Assembly: GCA_938039225.1 (NCBI GenBank)
Contig: CALHVH010000020.1
Span: 1-26,507 of the forward strand
Direction of reading: 5' to 3'
Source of the DNA: an uncultured Gammaproteobacteria bacterium
GTDB taxonomy: Bacteria; Pseudomonadota; Gammaproteobacteria; Steroidobacterales; JABDMI01
Length of the DNA: 26,507 nucleotides
Part shown: positions 1-7,914 of the stretch, one piece after another
How the letters are laid out: each line of letters begins with the position of its first letter
Position numbering within the stretch: position 1 is the first letter of the stretch
Notes under the pieces: model-generated
Databases searched by the model: none
Told to the model about the DNA's origin: nothing
What the model saw: the letters and a program-made list of their open reading frames with translations, nothing else
Position numbers and translations under genes: made by a program

Positions 1-145
1 CTAAGCATGTTGCTTAAGTCAGTTTCAGTACAAGAATGTACTAAAGAGGCGGCATTTTCCTGCTTTGTGAGCTAGCTGTCAAGAACTGCCTGCAGCTATT
101 TTTTTGTATTTCCAAGAAAGCCTTTAATAGCAGTAAGATGAGGCT

Positions 146-1216
146 CTATTGCTCAGACATTCTCGCTTCTAACTTATTGATATACTTAACTAACTGTTGC
201 TCGCGCGCAGTCAAATTGCTCTTTTTCAGATTAAGTGCAGTGGCATCGTCACCCTCAGCCAATTGCGCCAATTGTTCATCGATCAATCTGCCCTGTTCAC
301 GTACATCAGCCAAGCGCTTACAGAAATCACTATGTAATTCGGCTCTTTCGGCTTTATCAAAAATAATATTATCTGGTGTAACCGTTGGACCTTGATGACG
401 TTCTGAAACTTTTGGCGCCGCGGGAATCATCTGTGTTTTTACATTCAACTGTTTGGTATTAATAAACGCCGGCGACATGATTTCTATGCCATTACTGTGC
501 AATTGATCTAATACATTTCTTTTCAAACCTGAGTGGGAAGAAATATAAGTTTTTAAATCTTCTAGCACACCCGCTATACGATAAGTAACCGCAAAATCAC
601 CCAAGGTTTTAATTTGTACAAAAGGATCTTTTAAACCGGTTTTATTTGCCGCGGCTAATAAGTGTTTCTCAATTACTAAACGATGTGTGTCGTAACCCAA
701 TCCAATCTCAATACCAATCACAGTACCCGATTTACGCAATACATTGACTGGGTTGGTGACCAAATGCATATTTGGAATAGTGGTTAAATTTCTGTCTTCA
801 GTCTGAATTTCTACGTGTAACATATCCATTTCTGTGATGCGTCCGAAATGTTCATTAACCCGTATAAAGTCACCAATACGTATGCCTTCAATGGTACGCA
901 ACATGATACCGGCCATAATATTACCCACAAAAGTTGTGGCGGATAATGCAATGGCGGCAGAGAGTAAAATACCTAGTAAACCTAATAACTGACCACGTAA
1001 GTCATTATCAATAATTGGCAAACTCACTAAAATTAAAACCAAGCCAAATAAGCCAACAGCAATCATAATCATCTGACGCCTAAACTCCATTCCAGGCTGG
1101 TCGTCATATTCTTCATGCATACGTTTATTGACGTAATAGATAAGACCTATTACCAATACGATTTCAATTACAGATAATAATATGTCAAAAAAATTCTCTG
1201 AAATACTCTCAAACAT
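146..1216 (-). CDS. Small-conductance mechanosensitive channel (MscS family)
   Basis: Predicted inner-membrane channel of 356 residues that would open under membrane tension to release solutes during osmotic downshock. Three hydrophobic segments lie near residues 10-28, 48-68 and 75-105. The third is the Ala/Gly-rich pore helix (LSAAIALSATTFVGNIMAG) that leads into the MscS beta domain, where GDFIRVNEHFGRITEM and the downstream TIPN motif are typical. The C-terminal part, about residues 290-350, is charged and probably coiled coil, longer than the tail of E. coli MscS. The ATG start has a GGAA ribosome site five bases upstream. The next gene upstream, ychF, lies 75 bases away on the same strand. 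The family call is firm; gating and ion preference cannot be read from the sequence. Confidence 0.88.
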   Translation of the reverse strand: MFESISENFFDILLSVIEIVLVIGLIYYVNKRMHEEYDDQPGMEFRRQMIMIAVGLFGLVLILVSLPIIDNDLRGQLLGLLGILLSAAIALSATTFVGNIMAGIMLRTIEGIRIGDFIRVNEHFGRITEMDMLHVEIQTEDRNLTTIPNMHLVTNPVNVLRKSGTVIGIEIGLGYDTHRLVIEKHLLAAANKTGLKDPFVQIKTLGDFAVTYRIAGVLEDLKTYISSHSGLKRNVLDQLHSNGIEIMSPAFINTKQLNVKTQMIPAAPKVSERHQGPTVTPDNIIFDKAERAELHSDFCKRLADVREQGRLIDEQLAQLAEGDDATALNLKKSNLTAREQQLVKYINKLEARMSEQ

Positions 1217-1291
1217 TTTAATTCCCTAATTTATTATTATTGACATCATGCAACGATTTACTTGTATAAGAAGTGAAATATTGTAAAGCCT

Positions 1292-2383
1292 TTAAACATT
1301 AAACCTAAAATGCATTACATCGCCTTCTTGCACAATATACTCTTTACCCTCTAAACGAAAGCGCCCCGCTTCTTTTGCACCCGCTTCGCCCTGATACTTA
1401 ATAAAGTCATCATAACCAACAACTTCGGCTCGAATAAAACCTTTTTCAAAATCCGTATGAATAACCGCAGCAGCCTTAGGTGCGGTTGAGCCACGTTTCA
1501 CTGTCCAAGCTCTTACTTCTTTTTCACCAGCCGTAAAATACGTTTCCAGACCTAATAAATCGTAACCAGTACGTATTACACGATTTAAGCCGGGTTCGGT
1601 CATTCCCATTTCCGCTAAAAATTCAGTTTGCTCATCTTCGTCTAGCTGAATGATTTCAGCTTCCATGGCCGCACACACTGCAACCACTACCGCATTTTCT
1701 TTTTCAGCAATCTCACGTACTCGGTCAAGATATGGGTTATTTTCAAAACCGTCTTCATTTACATTGGCTACAAACATCACAGGTTTATCGGTTATGAATT
1801 GCAATATTGCTATTGTGTCTTGTTCTGCCTCATTTAATTCTAAAGTACGTAATGGCTTGCCATCACCCAAATGAGCTGACATTTTTTGTAAAACATCACG
1901 CAGCTTAATAGCATCTTTATCTTGAGACTTTGCGTTTTTTGTTGCTTTGTATAACTGCTTATCCACGGACTCCAGGTCTGCTAAGGCTAACTCCGTGTTT
2001 ATCACTTCAATATCATCAAGCGGATCAACTTTACCCGCTACATGGATAACATCTTCATTATCAAAACAACGTACTACGTGAGCAATGGCGTCCGTTTCAC
2101 GTACATTCGCTAAAAATTTATTCCCTAAGCCTTCACCACTCGCGGCTCCTGCAACCAGCCCGGCTATATCCACAAACTCAACAGTTGTAGGCAAGGTTTT
2201 TTGTGGGTTTACAATTTTAGCCAGTTCCTGCAAACGTGGATCTGGAACCATGACTATGCCAACATTTGGATCAATAGTACAAAAGGGATAGTTTTCAGCA
2301 GGAATTTCAGCTTGGGTTAATGCATTAAATAATGTTGATTTTCCAACATTGGGTAAGCCCACGATGCCACATTTAATAGCCAT
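1292..2383 (-). CDS. ychF: Ribosome-binding ATPase YchF/OLA1 family
   Basis: Cytoplasmic P-loop NTPase of the Obg/TRAFAC class that binds ribosomes and is linked to stress responses and translation quality. The 363-residue length matches the family. The P-loop GLPNVGKST sits at residues 9-17 and the switch region contains DIAGLVAGA. The usual G4 NKxD motif is replaced by NVNE, the known YchF signature that favours ATP over GTP. A helical insertion follows the G domain, and the C-terminal TGS domain ends in the typical FRFNV. The start ATG follows a purine-rich AAGAGAAA. It lies downstream of pth on the same strand, the common gammaproteobacterial order, although a palindromic repeat element now separates them. 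Confidence 0.97.
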   Translation of the reverse strand: MAIKCGIVGLPNVGKSTLFNALTQAEIPAENYPFCTIDPNVGIVMVPDPRLQELAKIVNPQKTLPTTVEFVDIAGLVAGAASGEGLGNKFLANVRETDAIAHVVRCFDNEDVIHVAGKVDPLDDIEVINTELALADLESVDKQLYKATKNAKSQDKDAIKLRDVLQKMSAHLGDGKPLRTLELNEAEQDTIAILQFITDKPVMFVANVNEDGFENNPYLDRVREIAEKENAVVVAVCAAMEAEIIQLDEDEQTEFLAEMGMTEPGLNRVIRTGYDLLGLETYFTAGEKEVRAWTVKRGSTAPKAAAVIHTDFEKGFIRAEVVGYDDFIKYQGEAGAKEAGRFRLEGKEYIVQEGDVMHFRFNV

Positions 2384-2424
2384 AATTTTTCTCTTTCTTA
2401 AGTTTAATTCTTTATTTACACCAC

Positions 2425-2535
2425 GTCATTGCGAGATTTCGCAGAAATCGTGGCAATCTCATGATGCATTGGTATATTTATTAGTATCTCGACATTATCA
2501 ACAGATTGCCGCGTCGCCATGCTCCTCGCAATGAC
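2425..2535. repeat. MITE/REP-like palindromic element, full copy
   Basis: A 111-base imperfect palindrome fills the ychF-pth gap. Perfect 11-base terminal inverted repeats, GTCATTGCGAG (2425-2435) and CTCGCAATGAC (2525-2535), enclose an inner pair, GGCAATCT (2452-2459) and AGATTGCC (2503-2510). It has no coding capacity. This resembles the widespread palindromic intergenic repeats beginning GTCATTGCGAG in many bacterial genomes. A related partial copy is at 21386-21462. Confidence 0.85.
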
Positions 2536-2545
2536 TATCACATAA

Positions 2546-3340
2546 TTATTCTTCTTCACGTTTAGCTTTTTCCATCGCTAATTGAAGAACGGTTTTATTA
2601 ATTAAATTCTTTTCTTTAATATTGTCCGGTTTTTTAGCATTTTGCTTTTTCTCTGCATTCGCTTCGGCCTTCTTTTTTAGCCAGGCTTCTTTTTTAGCTT
2701 TTTTTGCAGCCAGTCTTTTTTCTTCTTCGGCTAACTCTTCAGGACTTAATGCTTTTTGATGTAGAGTATGCATCGTTTTTTCATAACCTTCATGCATCAG
2801 TTTTTCAAAAAGCTTAACTACTTTATCGATACCCACCAAAATAAGCTCTTCTTCTTTTCTAGGAGTTTTATTTTTAGTTAAGTAATTACTAACTTGTTTT
2901 TTATTTCCTGGGTGATCCACACCTATACGTAAACGCCAATAGTCTTTACCCATATGTTGTGAAGTATCACGCAGGCCATTATGTCCGCCATGACCACCTG
3001 AAAATTTCAATCGCATATCACCCACGGCTAAATCTAATTCATCGTGTGCAACTAAAATTTCTTCTGGTTCAATTTGATAATAATCGCAAACAGCACGTAC
3101 TGATTGACCGCTTAGGTTCATAAATGTTATTGGAAACAAAAGACGAATCTTATGACCTTTGATTACAATTTCAGCTATTTCACCTTGGAATTTTTTCTCA
3201 AGTTTAAAATCAGCTCCATAACGCCTTGCTAAAGAGTGTACAAACCATACGCCTACATTGTGGCGTGTATATTGATATTCAGCTCCAGGATTACCTAAGC
3301 CAACAATTAGTTTGGGAGGATTGTTTGGAAGAATGGACAT
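2546..3340 (-). CDS. pth: Peptidyl-tRNA hydrolase with charged C-terminal extension
   Basis: Cytoplasmic esterase that cleaves peptidyl-tRNA released from stalled ribosomes and so recycles tRNA. The active-site residues known from E. coli Pth are all present, each shifted by seven: Asn17, His27 (in TRHNVG), Asn75 (FMNLSG), Asp100 (AHDELD) and Asn121 (GGHNGLRD). The catalytic domain ends near residue 190. The protein then runs on to 264 residues with a Lys/Ala/Glu-rich tail absent from E. coli Pth (194 residues); it is probably helical or disordered and may contact RNA or ribosomes, which is inference. The ATG has no good ribosome site. A terminator between rplY and pth suggests partial uncoupling from the upstream genes. 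Confidence 0.96.
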   Translation of the reverse strand: MSILPNNPPKLIVGLGNPGAEYQYTRHNVGVWFVHSLARRYGADFKLEKKFQGEIAEIVIKGHKIRLLFPITFMNLSGQSVRAVCDYYQIEPEEILVAHDELDLAVGDMRLKFSGGHGGHNGLRDTSQHMGKDYWRLRIGVDHPGNKKQVSNYLTKNKTPRKEEELILVGIDKVVKLFEKLMHEGYEKTMHTLHQKALSPEELAEEEKRLAAKKAKKEAWLKKKAEANAEKKQNAKKPDNIKEKNLINKTVLQLAMEKAKREEE

Positions 3341-3382
3341 CGATCTATCTATTTAATAAAAATAATTCTAAACAGTATAAAG

Positions 3383-3420
3383 AAAAACCGCTGAAGCCGT
3401 TAGACCGCAGCGGTTTTTTT
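3383..3420 (-). terminator. Intrinsic terminator after rplY
   Basis: Inverted repeat ACCGCTG / CAGCGGT, flanked by an A-run on one side and a T-run on the other, lies between the end of rplY and the start of pth. Read on the minus strand it is a GC-rich hairpin followed by five T, in the right place to end or attenuate the prs-rplY transcript. The T-tract on the plus side is longer, so it could work in both directions. Confidence 0.8.
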
Positions 3421-3438
3421 ACTATCATGCAATTGCAA

Positions 3439-4095
3439 TTAAGCGTCGCCACCTTCAGTAGCATCACCTTCTGCCACTTCTGGAGCTTCAGCAGGCGCAT
3501 CATCGATATCTTTAGATACACGAGTAGCACGAATTGAAACAACAGCTTGGTCATGAGATGAACCATGCATTAGTTCAACAATTTGAACGCCTTCTGGAAG
3601 AACCAAGTCACTTAAGTGAATTGTTTCATCTTTTCTAAGTTTTGATACATCAACTTCGATGAACTCAGGCAAGTCTTTAGGTAAACATGTGATTTCAACA
3701 TCAACCATATTATGGCTAATCGCTCCGCCTTCTTCTTTAACACCAGGCGCTATATCTTCACCCACAAAGTGGAATTGGACATTCGTCTTAAGTGCTTGTC
3801 CAGCCGTAACACGCATTAAATCAACGTGCATTGCTTCTTCGCGAGCAGGATGACGTTGAATATCTTTTAATACAACGTCTTGTGAAACATCACCAACAGT
3901 AATGGTAAAAATACTTGAATAAAATGATTCATTCTTAAGTGCATTTTTTAATTCATTATCTTTTAGTGCGATTGAACGTGGCTCTCTATCACCACCATAT
4001 AGAATACCCGGCACCCAACCTGTACGACGTAGGCGGCGGCTCGCTCCTTTCCCTTTGTCTTCACGTAGTTGCGCGGTTAAATTTAAATCAGCCAT
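3439..4095 (-). CDS. rplY: Large ribosomal subunit protein bL25, long (CTC/TL5) form
   Basis: Binds 5S rRNA in the central protuberance of the 50S subunit. This is the two-domain form of 218 residues: an N-terminal L25 domain of about 95 residues with basic RNA-binding motifs such as GKGASRRLRR, then the TL5/CTC C-terminal beta domain, and a short acidic Ala/Glu/Gly tail. E. coli has only the N-terminal domain (94 residues); the long form is usual in Pseudomonas and Legionella relatives. The ATG follows a clear GGAG seven bases upstream. Position between prs and pth is the standard neighbourhood. The leader holds three consecutive hairpins that might regulate it. Confidence 0.96.
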   Translation of the reverse strand: MADLNLTAQLREDKGKGASRRLRRTGWVPGILYGGDREPRSIALKDNELKNALKNESFYSSIFTITVGDVSQDVVLKDIQRHPAREEAMHVDLMRVTAGQALKTNVQFHFVGEDIAPGVKEEGGAISHNMVDVEITCLPKDLPEFIEVDVSKLRKDETIHLSDLVLPEGVQIVELMHGSSHDQAVVSIRATRVSKDIDDAPAEAPEVAEGDATEGGDA

Positions 4096-4111
4096 TGCTA
4101 ATCTCCATCAT

Positions 4112-4180
4112 GATACTTTCGTATCGGTTATGCGTTTTTCAACGCGGTTACGAACAATCAGTTGCGACCACCAATTGTTC
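4112..4180 (-). promoter_or_regulatory. Three tandem hairpins in the rplY leader
   Basis: Three perfect inverted repeats sit in a row upstream of the rplY start: GATAC/GTATC (4112-4125), GCGTT/AACGC (4132-4145) and GAACAAT/ATTGTTC (4152-4180). Exactly six bases separate neighbouring hairpins. If transcribed from a promoter upstream, or read through from prs, they would form a structured 5' leader 17 bases before the start codon. Function is unknown. Ribosomal protein leaders often bind their own product, so autoregulation is possible but unproven. Confidence 0.4.
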
Positions 4181-4277
4181 AAAATGAAATCCTTGATACT
4201 GTCTACAGTCATCGAGGACATCTTTAAATAGTTACAGACCCTGAATAATCGTTCTGATTTCAAGGGACTCGAGAGCT

Positions 4278-5231
4278 TTAGTCGTTAGAAATCGAACTCA
4301 CCGAACCATAATCCGTCATACGACGAATTGCTTTCGCTAAAATACCAGCAGTGGTAATTTGGCGAATTTTATCTGAAGCTTGTGCTACTTCATTAAGTGG
4401 AATGGTATCGGTAACTACCAATTCATCCAGCACAGAGGCATTGATACGTTCTAAAGCAGGACCAGATAATATCGGATGCGTAATATAAGCAACCACTTTA
4501 TCGGCGCCCTCATCTTTTAAGGCTTTAGCGGCATGACATAAGGTTCCAGCTGTATCAATCATGTCATCAATCAAAACACAAACTTTGCCCTTCACATCAC
4601 CAATAATATTCATTACTTCGGATACATTGGCTTTAGGTCTACGTTTATCGATAATGGCTAAGTCAGAATCATTCACACGTTTAGCGATTGCTCGTGCTCT
4701 TACTACACCACCCACATCTGGTGATACCACAATCATATTCTCATCGACATAATTCTTACGAATATCTTCAATGAATACACCCGAGGCATAAACGTTATCT
4801 ACTGGGATATCGAAAAAGCCTTGAATTTGATCGGCATGTAAATCAATTGTTAAAACGCGTTCAATACCTGCTTGTACCATCATATTGGCAACTAACTTTG
4901 CAGTAATAGGTCCACGAACTGCGCGTGGGCGTCTATCTTGACGAGAATAACCAAAATAAGGAACGATGGCTGTGACACGGGCAGCTGACGATCTACGCAT
5001 AGCATCAGTCATTACCAAGAGTTCCATTAAATTATCATTTGTCGGTGGACAGGTCGGTTGGATAATAAATACGTCGCGACCTCGAACGTTTTCTTCAATC
5101 TCAACCGCAATTTCACCATCGCTAAAACGAGTGACCTTACGTTGCCCTAGAGGAAGACCTAGTTTAGCTGCAATACCTGCAGCAAGACCGGGGTTAGAAT
5201 TTCCTGAAAAAATCGAAAGTCTGCCAACCAT
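4278..5231 (-). CDS. prs: Ribose-phosphate pyrophosphokinase (PRPP synthetase)
   Basis: Makes 5-phosphoribosyl 1-diphosphate from ribose 5-phosphate and ATP, the precursor for purines, pyrimidines, His, Trp and NAD. The 317-residue length is that of class I enzymes. Seen in order: IFSGNSNPGLA at the N terminus, the flexible loop region YSRQDRRPR near 95-103, the catalytic-loop His132 in DLHADQIQGFF, and the PRPP-binding loop CVLIDDMIDTAGT at about 215-227. The ATG has GGGAA upstream. The tRNA-Gln gene lies just upstream and rplY downstream on the same strand, a standard gammaproteobacterial cluster. Nothing unusual is seen in the coding sequence. Confidence 0.98.
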   Translation of the reverse strand: MVGRLSIFSGNSNPGLAAGIAAKLGLPLGQRKVTRFSDGEIAVEIEENVRGRDVFIIQPTCPPTNDNLMELLVMTDAMRRSSAARVTAIVPYFGYSRQDRRPRAVRGPITAKLVANMMVQAGIERVLTIDLHADQIQGFFDIPVDNVYASGVFIEDIRKNYVDENMIVVSPDVGGVVRARAIAKRVNDSDLAIIDKRRPKANVSEVMNIIGDVKGKVCVLIDDMIDTAGTLCHAAKALKDEGADKVVAYITHPILSGPALERINASVLDELVVTDTIPLNEVAQASDKIRQITTAGILAKAIRRMTDYGSVSSISND

Positions 5232-5333
5232 GATTTGTAGTTCCCAATTTATAACGGGTCAGGAAATTGACCTTAAATTAAAATTTTTAGTATTTATAAA
5301 CAGTGCACTCTACCGCGAGTGTCACAATGAAAA

Positions 5334-5408
5334 TGGCTGGGGTGGTAGGATTCGAACCTACGGTACACTGGATCAAAACCAGATGCCTTACCGCTTGGCT
5401 ACACCCCA
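5334..5408 (-). tRNA. tRNA-Gln (anticodon UUG)
   Basis: A complete cloverleaf can be drawn on the minus strand. The acceptor arms TGGGGTG and CACCCCA pair and are followed by G and an encoded CCA. The anticodon stem CTGG/CCAG holds the loop TTTTGAT, giving anticodon TTG with T33 and A37. The T arm contains GGTTCGAATCC. It lies between ispE and prs, where tRNA-Gln is found in many gammaproteobacteria, and only nine bases after the ispE stop, so it is likely processed from the same transcript. Confidence 0.97.
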
Positions 5409-5417
5409 TTTGTTCAT

Positions 5418-6401
5418 TTAAACTTTTGTCTTTGACTTTCTTTTTATACGCTTTGTTTCATCTAACATCTTATGCAGAAGTGACCTATTTAGGCCCTTAG
5501 CAATCATTAATTGCCAATTATGCGTACTTTTACTTAAGCCAACTTGGTCAAAAATAGCTTTTGCTATGCTCTCATTACGACAAGGCAAGAAAACACTAGA
5601 ACCGGTTCCGGTTAATCTTGCTGGTCCATAATTATCAAGCCAATCAATCACTTGAGCTACTTCTTCATTTTCTTCACAAACTACATTCTGGCAGTCATTT
5701 TGCCCAGGTAATGACTCATGCATTGCCCCAAGCAGCTCGAAGAAGCCGTGTATTGTGAGGGCGTCGCTGTCGCGTGTCAATCCACTATTTGCAAAGATTT
5801 TTTGCGTAGATAAATCCACATCGGGTTTAACAATAATAAACCAGCTTTCTGGCAGTTTTATGGGCTCGAGTTTCTCGCCTATTCCTCGACCATAAGCTGA
5901 ATGACCGGCCACAAATAAGGGCACATCTGCGCCCAATTTAGCCCCTATCTGCATAAGCTCAGACTGATTCAAACCACACTCCCAGAGCTTATTTAGCACC
6001 AATAAGCTAGTTGCTGCATCTGAACTACCACCCCCCATCCCTGCTTGCAGTGGAATACGCTTACGACAACGAATACTCACGCCTTTTTTTGCTGAACAAT
6101 ATTTTGGGACCTGTGGTTTTTTTGTGAGCGTGTAATCTCTTAAAGCATGCGCCGCTCGCACGACTAAATCCTCATCAGGATTTATTTCACTTTTTCCTTC
6201 TGTGCGCACGATTTTGCCATCGGTGCGCGCTGAGAAATTAACTAAGTCATGCAAATCGAGCAATTGGAAGACGGTCTCTAGCTCATGATAACCATCTGGT
6301 TTTTGGCCCAAAATATGTAAACAAAGGTTTAGCTTTGCCGGCGCTGGCCACCAACGCGACCAATCTAAGGCTGATGCAGGACGTGTAATCGTTGTTGCCA
6401 T
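5418..6401 (-). CDS. ispE: 4-diphosphocytidyl-2-C-methyl-D-erythritol kinase
   Basis: GHMP-family kinase that phosphorylates CDP-methylerythritol in the MEP pathway to isoprenoid precursors. The N-terminal PAPAKLNLCLHI and GYHELETVFQLLDL are IspE hallmarks. The glycine-rich ATP loop PLQAGMGGGSSDAATS spans residues 117-132, and a late LTGTGSSVF motif matches the third GHMP motif. At 327 residues it is longer than E. coli IspE (283), with an insertion around residues 90-110 and a basic tail. It sits 44 bases after lolB and just before tRNA-Gln on the same strand, so cotranscription is likely. Confidence 0.96.
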   Translation of the reverse strand: MATTITRPASALDWSRWWPAPAKLNLCLHILGQKPDGYHELETVFQLLDLHDLVNFSARTDGKIVRTEGKSEINPDEDLVVRAAHALRDYTLTKKPQVPKYCSAKKGVSIRCRKRIPLQAGMGGGSSDAATSLLVLNKLWECGLNQSELMQIGAKLGADVPLFVAGHSAYGRGIGEKLEPIKLPESWFIIVKPDVDLSTQKIFANSGLTRDSDALTIHGFFELLGAMHESLPGQNDCQNVVCEENEEVAQVIDWLDNYGPARLTGTGSSVFLPCRNESIAKAIFDQVGLSKSTHNWQLMIAKGLNRSLLHKMLDETKRIKRKSKTKV

Positions 6402-6445
6402 AGTTTTAAGAAATTTAAACTGATTTGAGGATAAACTACGCTAAA

Positions 6446-7648
6446 TTATTCAGAACCTGGAATAGTCCAGTCGTTTACGACCATTTTAATTCGAGTATCT
6501 GGACCGGTAATTTTGAATTTCTTAGGTAGATCAACACCATCAACTTCTTGATACCGTTCATATACCACTTTCCAATTTCCCTGCACCAGTTCTTCTAAAA
6601 GATCAGCATCATTCAGAACTACATCTGCGTCTACTTCAGGATCAACGATACCCAAAGCCCAATAACGCAAACTGTTTATTGGAATGCTCCATCCCATGCG
6701 TGCCTGCATCTCGGTTTCAAAATCACTAACAGTGAAATCTTGCCCAGTTGTAGTTTTTACTCTAACCTGCTCATCCAAGTCGCCATGAATTCGCACCCCT
6801 CCAATACCTAAAGGTCCGCGAAAACGAAAATCTATAGCCTCTCCATTTTGATCCCAAGACACACTGCCGTTATAAGAATCTTTAGAAACGGTCAAACCAA
6901 TACGTCCGGTCATTTCCCAAAATGGCCATTCAAGTAAATCTTCTTGTCGATTTTCAAAACTCATATTTTTACTCCCACTTGCAGCATTATTCACACTACT
7001 CAAACTTGTTTCTATATATAGTCCAGTAACTGGATCGATAACAACGCGACGTATCTTTGATTCCGAGTTAGTACTTGAATTGTCCGTATTTTCACTTACT
7101 TGTGAATCCCCTGAATCCGTTTTGGCACTTGTTTGTTGCTGCCATGGCATTGTGCCTGCTTTATTAGGATCATTACTCGCCGAACCAGAAGTTTGTGCCG
7201 CAGATTGTTGGCTAACAGGTAGCCTATCTTTGGATTTAGGCTCATTGTTATTTATCTCTGAATCATCCGCTTTTGCACTGCTTTGTTGTTGCCAAGGTAA
7301 GGAACTTTCTTTATTGGAATCTTTAGCTTGAGAATTCGTGGAATCAGTAGCGACTTGTGCCGATTGTTGTTCCCATGGCATACGCTTGCTTTTTGTGTCG
7401 TCAACTTTCTCAGCAGTTTTAGGCAAACTATTTACAACAGAGGACTGACTGGTACTTTTACCAGGATTTAAAACGGGTGAATTAGCACGTCCTGGGTCAA
7501 TTTCAGCATTCTTATTACGTGTCGGCGCTTGTGTAACAGATACAGGATTACGCTTCTTTTCAGAAGAGTTTGCACTAGCAGAAGTTGAGTCGGCGGATTG
7601 CTCACGAGAAAAATTTGCCGTACTTTGCGCAGCCAATCCTGTTTTCAC
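6446..7648 (-). CDS. lolB: Outer-membrane lipoprotein receptor LolB, main body
   Basis: LolB takes lipoproteins from the chaperone LolA and inserts them in the outer membrane. Residues about 241-400 carry the LolB fold: WEMTGRIGL, GPLGIGGVRIHG, the GWSIPINSLRYWALG stretch, DADLLEELVQGNW and VVYERYQEV. Genome position (divergent from hemA, upstream of ispE) supports the call. Residues 1-240 are an unusual Ser/Asn/Gln-rich, probably disordered region with four copies of a (M/L)PWxQQ-like motif at about 90, 117, 143 and 167. The GTG taken here as the start gives no signal peptide. A lipoprotein signal is encoded just upstream in another frame and would be joined by a -1 shift at an A6G run. The frame is open back to about 7726, so the true translated body probably begins near 7711. 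Confidence 0.88.
   Translation of the reverse strand: MKTGLAAQSTANFSREQSADSTSASANSSEKKRNPVSVTQAPTRNKNAEIDPGRANSPVLNPGKSTSQSSVVNSLPKTAEKVDDTKSKRMPWEQQSAQVATDSTNSQAKDSNKESSLPWQQQSSAKADDSEINNNEPKSKDRLPVSQQSAAQTSGSASNDPNKAGTMPWQQQTSAKTDSGDSQVSENTDNSSTNSESKIRRVVIDPVTGLYIETSLSSVNNAASGSKNMSFENRQEDLLEWPFWEMTGRIGLTVSKDSYNGSVSWDQNGEAIDFRFRGPLGIGGVRIHGDLDEQVRVKTTTGQDFTVSDFETEMQARMGWSIPINSLRYWALGIVDPEVDADVVLNDADLLEELVQGNWKVVYERYQEVDGVDLPKKFKITGPDTRIKMVVNDWTIPGSE
7133..7381 (-). repeat. Four-copy PWxQQ peptide repeat in the LolB N-terminal region
   Basis: The motifs MPWEQQ, LPWQQQ, LPVSQQ and MPWQQQ occur 27, 26 and 24 residues apart. Each is followed by Ser/Ala-rich sequence with Lys, Asp and Asn. The third copy has lost Trp. 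The spacing suggests duplication of a unit of about 25 codons, now diverged in DNA sequence. I know of no LolB function tied to such a repeat. Confidence 0.7.
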
Positions 7649-7717
7649 TTGACCCTGTTCTTCAGAGTCAGATGAATTAGCCGTTTGAAAAAAGGATTGT
7701 TGCGCTAGTCCTTTTTT
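7627..7717 (-). promoter_or_regulatory. Candidate -1 frameshift site (slippery heptamer plus hairpin) in lolB
   Basis: On the minus strand the upstream lipoprotein frame reads GCA AAA AAG GAC TAG. This is a perfect X XXY YYZ heptamer, A AAA AAG, at 7717-7711, the same type as E. coli dnaX. Five bases later begins an 11-bp stem: GCGCA and CAATCC (7705-7694) pair with GGATTG and TGCGC (7639-7627), with a small internal loop and about 54 bases of loop. A -1 slip continues as GGA CTA GCG CAA, exactly the LolB frame. Alternatives are a real one-base deletion or a sequencing error (A7 would fuse the frames). Confidence 0.6.
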
Positions 7718-7914
7718 GCGTCGTCGTCACCGCCAGTAGCAATTTGTGCCGCTTGTCCAGCTGTTTGTCCAGCTGTCTGAGCCGACTGACTGGCTGCCTG
7801 AGTGGCTGTTTGAGCTGGAATAGTTACTGCTTGCGTAATACAAGCGCTTAAAAATAAAGCTATAAACAAAACACTAATTAACTTAGATGTACGTAAAATT
7901 GAAGTCATTCTCAT
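7705..7914 (-). CDS. Lipoprotein signal segment preceding LolB (zero frame)
   Basis: Short frame encoding a type II signal peptide: basic start (MRMTSILRTSK), hydrophobic stretch, then lipobox LSAC, followed by an Ala/Gln/Thr-rich linker with AGQTAGQAA repeats. The frame ends GDDDAKKD at a TAG at 7705-7707. Read alone it would be a lipoprotein of about 69 residues. The better reading is that it supplies the missing signal and anchor of LolB, whose body continues in the -1 frame. ATG at 7914 (GAGA three bases upstream) or at 7908 is the likely start; the open frame extends to 7971 but those residues do not look like a signal peptide. A TATAAT lies about 70 bases upstream. Confidence 0.7.
   Translation of the reverse strand: MRMTSILRTSKLISVLFIALFLSACITQAVTIPAQTATQAASQSAQTAGQTAGQAAQIATGGDDDAKKD

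Noticed and set aside
1..145. Small hairpins (AAGCA/TGCTT, AGTAC/GTACT) and AGCTG/CAGCT followed by seven T
   Set aside because: Stems are only five base pairs. The last might be a plus-strand terminator of a gene outside the window, but this is too weak to call.
5303..5500. Plus-strand frames across the tRNA-Gln gene
   Set aside because: They run over a clear tRNA and the end of ispE; the GFEPT-type peptide is the well-known false translation of a tRNA T arm.
7080..7331. Plus-strand Cys/Leu/Ser-rich open frame opposite the LolB repeat region
   Set aside because: It mirrors the low-complexity LolB coding sequence and has no ribosome site or homology.
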